DNA from: Chaetoceros tenuissimus
Lineage: Eukaryota; Bacillariophyta; Thalassiosirophyceae; Chaetocerotales; Chaetocerotaceae
Assembly: GCA_021927905.1 (NCBI GenBank)
Contig: BLLK01000054.1
Span: forward strand, 1-64,000
Length of the DNA: 64,000 nt
Reading direction: 5' to 3'
A model generated the notes under the pieces. The model was not told where the DNA came from. It made no database searches and was given only the letters and a program-made list of their open reading frames with translations. The position numbers and the translations under genes are program-made. The first letter of the stretch is position 1; every line of letters begins with the position of its first letter. Shown piece by piece: positions 42,666 through 52,612 of the stretch.

Positions 42666-45600
42666 CTAATCTATTCCATCGCCAATACATTGATATTGTT
42701 TTGTATTAGTATTTGTCATTGTGGGTGCATTGTATGAAAGTGTCCATGGTGATGTGATATATTGCATTGAGTCTAGGTAGTTGTCATCGAGGAGAATAGC
42801 TTGGAGGTACGAAATTTTCCATATTTGATGGTTTGAGTATTTCAAAGTCTTGGGCAGTTGTGTAATTCATACATTGGGGTGGAATTGTTGCTGTGAGATA
42901 AATAGCTGCTAGTACATGGAGCGTAGGAGTCTCTTGCGGCTTGAGTGAGAGATAGTGCATTGGAATAGTAGTGTGTGGAAGGTCTGCTGCGGGTAGATCG
43001 TCTACCTGTGGTCCTGGGTGAAAGTACATGTGATATTGGAATGGTGATGATAATGTCTCTGGTGTAGGTTCCAGTCTCTGGTTTGGGTCTGTATTAGGGT
43101 GATCTCAGAAGCTCCATGATATGATAGTTTGGTAGTCTGTGGTTGTTTGTAGTCTTCTTGTTGGAAGCGGATGGACCTGGTCGATAGGGACTCGGTGAAT
43201 TTTGATATATGGAAGTGCCTTTGCTAGGTTGGGAAGATTTGTGTCGATATAGGCTTCTGGGTAATGTCCATATGTCGGTTGTTGGATGTCTTCGAAGAAG
43301 GGAAAAGTGGGGTGTTTGTAGGTGAGATACACCTCCTTTCCATGGGGAAATTTTCTTGGATGGAATGTTTTATGTATTTTGGTGACAACATTAGGTGTGG
43401 CACGGGCTGGTATTGTGTATTGACTTGGGAATTGCATCAGAATGGGTCTCAGAGGGAATGGTTTGAACTCAGTGAATGGAGCATCTTCATCAAGTTCTTG
43501 GAAGTGGAAGTCTGGGTCTTCAGTAAATGGATATTGTTCCTTTAGGAGTGGTTGAAGTCTTGGTTGGAATATGTCTTCTGGAGGGATTACTCGATGATGG
43601 ACCTTTGAGGGTATACTATTTTTGATGTAGCTGTACAGCGTGGGATTACAGTTGGGAGTTGTTCTATGCGTGAGGGTGAACCATACACTTGCTGGGTTAT
43701 TTTGAATGAGAATTGCCGTGAGAAAGCAGTACTCGCAGGGCATATTTGGGTACTTGGTATACTGGAGGGCTCTATCACATGTGATACATGTAGTGTATGT
43801 TATATTAGAGTCGGAGAGGTGACGAAGACTTTTCGGGATGAGGGAGGAACAGGGCTTACAGATGTTAGTGTCATTGTGTTTGACAGGGTCAGATTTGGTG
43901 CACATGCAGAATGTTTTGGCTCTTGTGAGTAACTTATGAATGTGATAGGGATTCCTTATGGATGGGAATTTGTGGGTCATTGAAGGTGAGGTAAGTATGA
44001 GACTGGAATATGCAATGTGTTGCAGGACTAGATCCTGAAGCGGTTGGTCCGGTTCCTCATAGTGGGCATCATCTGGATGTAGAAAGTTTAGTCTTGGCAA
44101 AATTTGGGTAATGGTAGTAGTGGGTATCGTGGTACAGATCAGGGCCCTTATGTCATCCAAGGGAATCGGAGTGGCTGCTGTATTGTTAGCCATGGTATGA
44201 AGTTCCATCTGATGAGGCGCAAGTGGTGTGTATTGGGAGATCATCGCCATGGCAGATGGTCTAGGTATGATTTGAGCAAGAATCTGGGTTGAGAGTTTAA
44301 CTGCTTGTTGCATAGTATCGCAATGTATGCAGGTGGTGGATGTTGTAGTCATAGTGTATGGCATTGCTGCAAATTGTTTGAGAGCACACCACGTTCCTGG
44401 ACATGGTATCCTTGGTCTTTTCTTGCTTGGAGTTTGTTTAGGTTTCTGCAAGGGCATGGTCGTCTCTGGAGGAGGTAGTGATGCCTTGTACTTGGAGATT
44501 TTGTCATCCTTGTATGTATTTAGGACACTTTGTATACGCTCTTGAAGTTTTTAAGCTTCATTTTGGAGCTGTGCTAGGAGCCGATGGTAGAGCTGTGTGC
44601 AGAATTTTGAAAGTTGTTCCGTCTTTTTCGATGGGAGCATGTCGATGATGTGGCAATGCATGTCTGATTGAGGCTGTATTGATTGCAGATGTAAAGAAAC
44701 CTCAGTTAGGTTAATAGGTTTCCCATGTAGTCTCTGTTGTGGTGTTTGCTGCAGACGAATAGCTTGACTGTATTTGGTAGTTATCATATGGATGTATTCT
44801 TCTACTGCGAGATGGGTATTTGTTGGAAGTAGCCCTAGGAGAGCAGTGACTGCAGTATGTTCATCTGGATAGATGGGAGTAGTACTTGATGGTCCTACAA
44901 GATGTGTGTAATGGGCGTTCGTAGGCTTCAGTGGTGGATGGACAGTTGGATTTCCATTCCAATGCGGTTTAGTTGGGTATCCTGTCTCCACAAAAGGCGG
45001 GTAGACAGTGGTAGATATGTAGTCTTGTTGGTCTTCTTCTGTCAGTGGGTAGATCAGCGTTGCGTTTTGAATCGCTGCTCGAAGAAAGAGGGAGAATCTT
45101 GGTATGAACCGTTGGGATTGTTGATTCGGATTTATAGTTTGTGCCATGTATTTTGTGAGATTGTCGAGTTTAGCAAGGGTATCATTTATTGGTTCAAGAA
45201 GTGATTCGATATTTTGCCATGCATGCATACAAGATGATAATGCATTGATGTAGCTGGAAGTGTTGATCCTTCACAGAATGGACAATAGAGCATTTGTGTC
45301 GAGATCTTGGCTGTAGGGACAGTGTCATTTGGATGACAAGCTTGTTGGATGCTCTTCCTGTAGTCGTCGAAGATGAGAAGTAGTCTTTGATGGGAATGAG
45401 CTTTCTCCTGTGCTATGTCCTGAAGTTTATTTGATTTCTGGAATGTGCAGAGGGGATCTGAGAAGAATGGCGAGAATCGGAGGAACCATTGTTTCAGATC
45501 TGCAATGGCAAGTTTGTATGTATGACTCGTAAACTGATTTTGTATATATTGAGTTAAGTCAGTGTTTATAGTTCTTGCTTTATGTTGTAATGTGTATTGA

Positions 45601-46326
45601 AGGATAGTAATTGGAGGTTGTGGTATATCTTGCTGAAAGAAGAAAGACAGTAAGTCAATAAGTGCTTGAGCCATTCTGGAGGCTGCTCTATCAGCCCATG
45701 TGTTTGCCAATGCTAGGGTCAGGTTTGGGTGTGGTTGGAGTTGGATTGTTCCTTCCTTGGTTTCCTTGGTGCGCAGCCGTCCATAATTTTTAAGTTGATG
45801 AGAGTTTATATGAAGAAAGAAATGATTGGACATGTTCTTTTGGAGGCGCAGAGTCATCAGGCTCAAGCGGTGGAATTATTTATCCTGATTTAGGTCCATG
45901 ATGGAGGTGATGCCTACTTGTTGGGAGAGCAGCTGGACTGTTTCCTCAAATTGGTGAGGGACAAGCTCAGGGTAAGTAGCTCTTGTAGGACGAGTAGTGG
46001 GGTCTGGCCAGTGATGCTGAAGAGCCTCACATAGTTCAGAATAGTGATGAATGGATGTAGTGTGAACATGTTTGCGCAGATGATTGCATATAGTCTGCGA
46101 GTGTGGGTGAAAGTATAGAAATATTTGGAGGAGTACGACCCTCGAGTCAATGAGAAAAATTGCAGGGGCTCAAAGAGGGCAAGTGTTCAGTGATATCGTT
46201 AGTGCTTGGGATTCGCCCATATTGTTATTGGTGTTGGCTGTACCATACGTCTTTGCAAGTACATGGTTACGGAGCAAGATTGGCTTCGGTGGAATGGTAA
46301 GGGGATGCTGCGACAAATTCGTGTCA
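42666..46326 (-). pseudogene. copy 2 polyprotein, C-terminal half (RNase H, finger, Cys-rich)
   Basis: Frames in order: about 46320-45870 (DSRVVLLQIFLYFHP, RNase H Asp), 45866-45186 (LANTWADRAASRMAQ, RNase H end; then CPFCEGSTLPATSMHYHLVC, finger), 45228-44551, 44457-43105 (PCPGTWCALKQFAAMPYTM; FCMCTKSDPVKHND; TTCITCD; MPCEYCFL) and 43029 onward, ending GDGID at 42666. It aligns with copy 1 throughout, about 75% identical in the PC.GTWC region. Breaks include TAA near 45875, frameshifts near 45200 and 42820, and a TGA after ISWSF (43105) where copy 1 has Thr. The Cys-rich region has at least four C-x-C or C-x2-C pairs conserved in both copies. Confidence 0.75.
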
Positions 46327-49221
46327 AGGTGCATGAGCATGCTTGCTGCGACTGTGATGTTATTCTAGTGATTTAGTGCTGAGTCTGATGCAAAGAGCAG
46401 AGGTGATGAGTATCTATGGAATACTCTTTGGATGATGTCATTGCGAGGTCTTGATGTACTGAGTGGAAGTCAATGTTGAGATTGGAATTGTCGCAGCGAT
46501 ATATGGGGGGACTTTTCCCAAGTAGGATAGTCTTTGTTATTGAATAGAAGTCTAGGTTGGAAAGGAGTTGTTGCCAATGGCGTTTCATTGAGGAAAGTTA
46601 ATGGATCGGTGTATGATTGATGTGTGTCCATTCGGAGTTGGAGGTAGTGAGAGAGGTGGTTATATTGTGCAGCCGTTCGAATGGTTAAACGTCTGCTGGC
46701 TGGAGACATTTCTGGCTGAGTGCGTATGTTTGATCTGATATGGTGTGGAGAGGCATTCCGAAAATGCCTTAGGATTGTGATATGGTGACCTAGGTCCATG
46801 ATATAAGTTAGAGATAGTAAGTAGGTGGCTACGATATAGGTCTGATGTACTGGAGTATTTTGTGTTGTTTTCATTTAGTAGATTGTTTAATGGCGACAGA
46901 TTATTCTTTGTTGATGGAGCTGGGTACCCAAATTCACTAGTGGCTGAGTCTTCTTGGTGCAAGATAGAGATAGCGTTGTTAAGAATTGGGAACTCTGTAG
47001 GCTGGAGGAAAATGCCAAGTAGTGCCAATTGATCTATTGCATGTGGAAGTAGATTCATCGGATTTGATGTCGTGGATGTGATGGTGATTTTATGTAGCAT
47101 TGCTCGCATTCTTGTTTGGAGAAGACTGGATATTGCTGGATTTGGAGTATTCAGGGAGACAAATAGTTCTCTCGCCATTGCTATGGCTAGTTGGATGGTA
47201 AGGGAGCCTTTGAAGTTTTGGCCAAGGATCCCTTTTGGAAGGAAGATGTTGTGAAACGTGTCAGCTGGCAATCAGAGTTTGTAGGCCTTTGTGGCAAATT
47301 TATAGAGTGTGATGTGATCATCTTTTATTGCATCCTTGAGACAGTAAGACATTGCTAGTGTGTTGAATCCAAGTGTGGAGGTAACTAGGGTGACAAATTG
47401 TGACGTGAAGGTATCTGGGGTGAGGAATCTACTCTGGAAGGATTTACACGCTACATGCATCTTTGAGAAGTGTTTAGAATAGTTTAGATTCGTGTGTCCG
47501 TTCCGATTGCTGTATGTGCCAAATTGTCTCATTAGGGAGGTATCAGAGAGTGCTGCCATGTTATCAGTCGGAATTCTCTCTTTCCTTACTGTTTTTGTGA
47601 GATGATGCCAGGAAATGTAGAAGAATTGCTGAACAGGGGTATCTTTATTGAGATTGTATATTCATATATGACTTTTCTTAGCATTGATACTGAGTTTAGT
47701 GACTATGGAGACAACATTAGACATGTGAACGTCTCTGTCTATGTAATCATTCAGAGCTTGGAGTGTTTTAGCAGTGATGTATGCTGATGAATCATTGCAG
47801 AAAGAGTGTTTATCAAGAGTTGCTGAGTAATTATATTTTATATCATATGGATGTAAAATTTCAGGTGTATGCCCTGGTGGTTGAGAATATGATTGCAGCG
47901 GTATTGTCCACAGTGCAGCACTCAGCCACGCAACAGCATTGGCAATGGCACATGATAGTGCAGAGCCTTGTCAAATTCCACAGTAGAAAGACGTTTTGAC
48001 TGGGCCATACGGAATGGTTGTGAGAACTGTGACATTGTGTAGTGATTCTGCAATCCATTCTATGAACCCTTTAGGTGGGAAGCCCATGAGATGGAACGGG
48101 AGCATTTGTAATTCAGTTGTGATTCTATCAAAGAATTTTTCTTTGTCTTCATCGATCTGGCAGAGGAGGATATCTTCTTCTGGTCTATCTAGTGTATCTT
48201 GGACTGCAAGGAGGTGATTTAGTGTACAGTCATCACAAGAGTGACCTGGTCGGTAGGCTGCAATGGTATCATCGTATATGCCTAGTTTTTCAACTATGGA
48301 CGAGAGGGCTTGGGCAACTATGTAGGAGTCATATGCATGAAGAATGGATATAGGACGTTTATCAGTTGAGTCTGGCTTGTCTATAAGAACTCTACCTGTT
48401 AATTTAAGCTGGGGCGGGAGTAGACGGGTAACCAGGATAATGTTTGCAAGTTGATCCAGTGCTCGCATCCAGCAAGGGTGAAGGCGCGCAAGGACATTAA
48501 GTGTAAAACCATACAAGCGTACTGTAGATGGCGTGTATTTAATTTGCTGTTTCATTGATTTGATTGGATTTGTGTAGACAAGAGTGTCCTGAGATGTAAT
48601 AGAGCATTGTTCAATTCTTGCTTGATACGGCCATTGGACATGTGGTGATTGTGTATTGGCAGCATGTTTTTCATGCAGATGCTTTGTGATTTTTGGAAAG
48701 ACTCCATGTGCCTCGATTATTGCTTCTTGGACTCGCATTGGGAATTCTTCGGCATTGGGATGATACTCCTTAAGATCGGCTCGCGAGAATGTTCTGTCCG
48801 GGTCAAAGATGATGCCACATGGGCCAACGTCATCTGTATCTATGTCTACAAAGTGAAGTGATTTACCAGGAGGTAGATCAGCTTGGTGTTGTTGTGTAGC
48901 TCTTGTGGCTTCTTTCTGTTGCTGTGGGCCTACTGCTGGGACATGTGTTGGCGCCGCTAGTGGATTAGTGTAAACTGGTATTGTAGTGTTAGCAGCAGGT
49001 AATGGATTAGTTTTGTTGTGAATGAGGGGAGCTGGTTTAGACGAATCACCAAATAGGTGATGGAAGTCAATGAAGATGTTGTCAAATTGATTGTTGATAT
49101 ATTTGGTGCATTTTTTTAGAGTGTTTATGTATGTAGTCTTGATTGTTTTTGCAAATGAGATAGTTTTGAGTTTGTCTAGAATGTGTTCTGACTTGGAATA
49201 TTTCGAAATTCGCTTGGACAT
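46327..49221 (-). pseudogene. copy 2 reverse transcriptase half
   Basis: The open frame 49221-47971 (416 residues) carries GRVLIDKPDSTDKRPISIL, AAYRPGHSCDDCTLNHLLAV, CQIDEDKEKFFDRI (motif A, Asp) and VLTTIPYGPVKTSFYCGI, then TGA (47971-47973) in the middle of the GIRQGSALS motif B. Further on, SFCNDSSAYIT (about 47790) occupies the position of motif C, with Asn where the first catalytic Asp is expected, and LSINAKKSH resembles the next motif. Downstream pieces 47559-47272 and 47271-46660 read on after another TGA (KAYKL-stop-LPADTF). These are non-LTR RT motifs. The N-terminus before the first Met (to 49407) is Lys-rich and may also be coding. Confidence 0.8.
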
Positions 49222-49407
49222 TTCTTGACTGTTTTCTTCGTGTGACGTATATAGCCGAGATATTTTTCATGATGATTGAGAAAGACCTCCTCTTTTGTCT
49301 GTAGAGGAGCAGGAGAGTCAAGGGAGCAGATTGGAGGGAGTTTTTTGATGGTGCTTTTAGTTTGTTTGCTTTCTTTTTGTTGAGACTTGCGTTGCTTCTC
49401 ATCTTCT

Positions 49408-50786
49408 TTTGCCAAAGAATTGGAGTTTACATACGCCTTGATTTTTGGTAGCACTTTCACATTTCCGCTTTTCGTGTAGTCCAAAGATCCACCATTGCTG
49501 TAAGCTCTAATACCGGCACACACACATATCTTAACCACCTGTTCAAAGTTGAAGAAGGATGAGAAGGTCGAGCCAGTATCGATAATGATAAGTGTTGGCG
49601 AAAGAAAACTCTTGTTTCTTGCGTAAAAAGATAGGAATACTTGGATAAATTGATACTCACGGTTGCCATCGCCATTATTGGGGCAAACATTACCGAAATG
49701 TCCATGTTGGTTACAACAATAGCATTGAATCTGCTCTTAGCACTCCATTCGTACCAGCAACTGGTTGGCACTGCATGAAGCTTAAGCCACTTCCATTATT
49801 CTGAGTATTACCATTCTGTCTGTTGTTGTTGTTTGGACCATTATTTGTGCCTGACCAGTGTTGCAACATATGAATCGCTGACAAGAGATCAGTAGGGTAC
49901 TTATCCTCTGCCAAAAGAAGGCTGTTACTCAAGTATTTCCATATCTCTCCATACCGCTTTGGTTCTGGGAAGCTCCGTATGGTCTAAGATATCAACATCC
50001 GCCTGGTTTACTAGTTCCTGAAGGTTGATGATCCCATTGTAATATTCTCTGGTTGCCTTGTCTGAACTTGTACAGATTTTTAATTGAGCAGAATGCAGTG
50101 TGAAAATCATTGGATGAAGCTGTTACCCTGTGGACGATCCTCTTGATTGTCTTCAGCAGCCAGATACTATCAAAGGCTTCAGCCTTATCCTCATAGTCGT
50201 GCTCCGCTCGGATATCAGCAACTAGCGCTTTTGTGCATTGACCAATAATTATCCCCCACAAAGTAGTCATGTTCGATGTGGTAACATCCATCTTCTTACT
50301 AAAGATGGCCATCTGGGACGACTGGTACAGTTTTACCGCTGCCAACTTATCAGCATTATCTGCCTCCCGCTTCACTTTCTCGACGTCCGTCTCTGTTGCA
50401 GTTGCCTCTGCTAATGTGACCAATTTTTCCATACAACGAGTCAAAGTCTGGAGCTCATCGCTCAAGAAGTTATTTGGGTCCTCAAGTTCCACAATGCCCC
50501 TGGCAATTGGTGCTGGTTGTTTGAAATTGCGTAGCACATAATTCTCAAGCTCCTTCAAGAAGTGGGTAGTGTTCTGGGTCCAAGCTTCCTTGCGAGTCCC
50601 TAGTACTGGTAGGCTTGCTTCCTTGCCTTTGAAGTTCCTTAGTGCATTATTGTTGTTCCTGTTCCAATCCCTAACCGGGATGCGTGTCGGTGGCTGCCTC
50701 TCATCGCCTGATGAAGGAGCTGGAGCTGGTGCTGGTGCTGGTACTGGAGGTTGACTATTAGGCTCGCTCATGCTTCGTGGTGGCAC
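49408..50786 (-). pseudogene. copia A gag, right copy
   Basis: The main open frame is 50786-49992 (264 residues): an Ala-Pro repeat, RNNNNALRNFKGKEASLPVL, a helical body, then a frameshift near 50110. It continues as RILEYYNGIINLQELVNQAD in the next frame, the knuckle CYCCNQHGHFGNVC and IIDTGSTFSSFF. At 49408 it is cut by the 5' end of retrotransposon copy 2. This copy retains the true gag start (MPPRSMSEPNSQ) and the leader ORF beyond it, so it belongs to the 5' half of copia A. Confidence 0.75.
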
Positions 50787-51118
50787 AGGTTCTCCGGCTT
50801 CCTAGTAGTAGTCTTTCCCAACTGTAGTCTTACTGTGATGAACGCCTTACCAATGTGTTCTACCTTTGCTATGTCACCCCTCTTCCCGTATTTTGCTTTT
50901 GTTCTCAACTTTACTTCGTCGCCAACCCTGAAATGACCCTCCTCTTTTGTCTCCTTTGGTACCTGGGTCTCCTTTCTTCTGGCGTCTGTACTGATTTTAA
51001 GTCTATCTATCTTATCCGTTAGGTCCTTGATTACGTCCTTTAGAGCTTTTAGTTCCGCTACTAGTTTGTGGTGTTTTTTTTTCAATGAGCTGTTGATATT
51101 GAAGTGTGTTCTAGCCAT
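50768..51118 (-). CDS. leader ORF before gag: coiled coil plus KOW/SH3-like segment
   Basis: A 116-residue open frame between the 5' LTR and gag, overlapping the gag start by 19 bases in a different frame. Residues about 10-50 (LKKKHHKLVAELKALKDVIK, LTDKIDRLKI) look like a coiled coil. Residues about 68-108 (FRVGDEVKLRTKAKYGKRGD, IAKVEHIGKAFITVRL) resemble a small beta-barrel of the KOW/SH3 kind, ending TRKPENL. An ORF at this place is not part of a standard copia element. Its role is unknown; RNA or chromatin binding is possible. Confidence 0.5.
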   Translation of the reverse strand: MARTHFNINSSLKKKHHKLVAELKALKDVIKDLTDKIDRLKISTDARRKETQVPKETKEEGHFRVGDEVKLRTKAKYGKRGDIAKVEHIGKAFITVRLQLGKTTTRKPENLCHHEA

Positions 51119-51159
51119 AAGCTGTTGTGTTGTTGACTATGGATTTTAAAAAGAAACAA

Positions 51160-51439
51160 CGTTGGAAAATGACTTGTGGCTGACTATGAAAATGCTATTG
51201 AAGCGTTGTAGAGTTGTAGTGTAGAGTATCTCGGTCTTCTTAGATTAGTCTATGTAGATGTTTTAGAAACGGGTTGTTTCTTTTTAATGAGCTTTGCTCA
51301 TTAATACCTTTCATGAATCTTACGTTATGCTTCTTCACTGTTTTCTGCATACGTGGAACGTTTACTTTCAGCGATCCTCGATGCCTGTGACGTCACCGAC
51401 TCGTCAACCTTTTCGTCGTCATTTTCCTTATTTCCAACG
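51160..51439 (-). repeat. copia A 5' LTR (right)
   Basis: 280 bp with the same ends as the left LTR and the palindrome TGACGTCA at 51388-51395. Relative to the left LTR it has an extra ~20 bp (AGTATCTCGGTCTTCTTAGA) and several TG where the other has CG. Confidence 0.9.
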
Positions 51440-51444
51440 GAACT

Positions 51445-52612
51445 AGCTTAATTGATATAATCAATCAACAAATAAAAATATTTTTTTTGTAATATGAGTG
51501 AAGTGAAATAACAGATAGAAGCAGAGAATAAAATGTGTCAACAATAGGGTTTTTGGTATTTCATTACTTCATATGACTGTAAACCCTTATCAATTGTCTT
51601 CACTACAATTCCCATTACCCTTTTCTGTTTCATGTCACTGTTTTGTGTAGCAAATAAACACCAAGAGAGGTTAAATTTGCTTCAGCATTATCAAGGCTAG
51701 ATAGATAGGGAGCAAGAAATAACTCAAACATACACACAAACTACTTCTACTTCAAGGGATTGTTGGCACTTGTGAGCTTTACAGCTAGACACTCCTTTTA
51801 CAAGAGACTTTAAACATGCAACTTTTCCTAAAGCTTCAATTGCAATTCAAAAAAAGATCTCTTATTATAGTTTCTGAATGTATCTGCAGTAAGAATTATA
51901 TCCAACTTAATACACACCTGAATGTGATAAAAACTTTGCAGAGGAAGTTGCAGTCCTTTTGTTTGAATGGAACATAGTGACATAGCTGGTGTCAGCTTGG
52001 AAGCCAACTTAGAGTTTTGTATCATGTTACTATCTTGTTAAAATTGTAGTCACAAATAGTATTAAGTCAAAGGGAGTTTGTTGAATCTATTCTAAAGAAT
52101 GAGTAGAGTAGAAAATTAAGATCCAATGTAAGCTGAATATCAAAAAAACATAAATTGTTATTGCCCTCGTTTGCACTTTATCCAAATATCCATCAGCAAT
52201 ATAGCATCCAGGACTGTTGTTCCTATGGCACAGAAAGAGAGATACTCCAAATAAGACCAATCATTCATTCCAACCATATTATTCAGAACAACAAAAGGCA
52301 CTATTTTGTGGTTGGTATTTGTAAATAATAAAAGGGTATTTCTTCCAACAATGTGCTATCTATGTAATTTGAAATTGAAAGATAATTATTGAGAATCAGT
52401 GAATAAATTCAAAATCTTCATGATCAATGACAACATAATGAATTATTTGAGTACAAATTTGCTCATTTTCTTTACTCAAGCCTCAATTTTGGATGGTTGA
52501 TGACGACTTTCCCCCGCATTTAAGGGGGGGTTGAATTTACAAATAACAATGTTTACTATCGAATGCTTTGGAAAAAGGCTGTCTCTCAAAGAAAAATTGA
52601 TGTCTTGATAAA
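51445..52612. other. 1.2 kb without recognisable gene, upstream of GT10
   Basis: AT-rich, with no coding frame I can support. GCCTCAATTTTGGATG at about 52482-52497 is also found at 18886-18901, downstream of the FkbM gene. In both places a C-rich CTTCCCC or CTTTCCCCC run follows. This may be a dispersed repeat or part of the GT10 promoter. Confidence 0.5.

Larger units (their letters stand above)
42388..49407 (-). mobile_element. CCTAAA-tailed non-LTR retrotransposon, copy 2 (~7 kb)
   Basis: On the minus strand: N-terminal region, RT (49221 to about 47600), thumb and following region (47559 to 46373), RNase H (about 46300-45700), C-x2-C..H-x4-H finger (about 45300), Cys-rich region to 42666, structured 3' UTR (42665-42429) and (CCTAAA)n (42428-42388). 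The 5' junction with duplicated copia A gag lies at about 49407. It is the most complete example of the lineage in the window. Several TGA/TAA codons and frameshifts inactivate it. Confidence 0.85.
35503..51439 (-). mobile_element. copia retrotransposon (copia A) split by a nested retrotransposon array
   Basis: LTRs at 35503-35762 and 51160-51439 begin CGTTGGAAA and end TTTCCAACG. They are flanked on the outside by GAACT (35498-35502 and 51440-51444), which shows they belong to one insertion. From the right, the minus strand carries leader ORF, gag, protease start, [8.7-kb insertion 40678-49407], gag/protease again, integrase, RT and RNase H. The gag/protease segment is present on both sides of the insertion (39342-40677 and 49408-50743, no indels seen). 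The LTRs differ by about nine substitutions and an indel of about 20 bp. Confidence 0.9.

Noticed and set aside
47971-47973. TGA read as a sense codon (alternative genetic code)
   Set aside because: The intact GT10 gene and copia D gag end with TGA, and the internal TGAs are in decayed elements.
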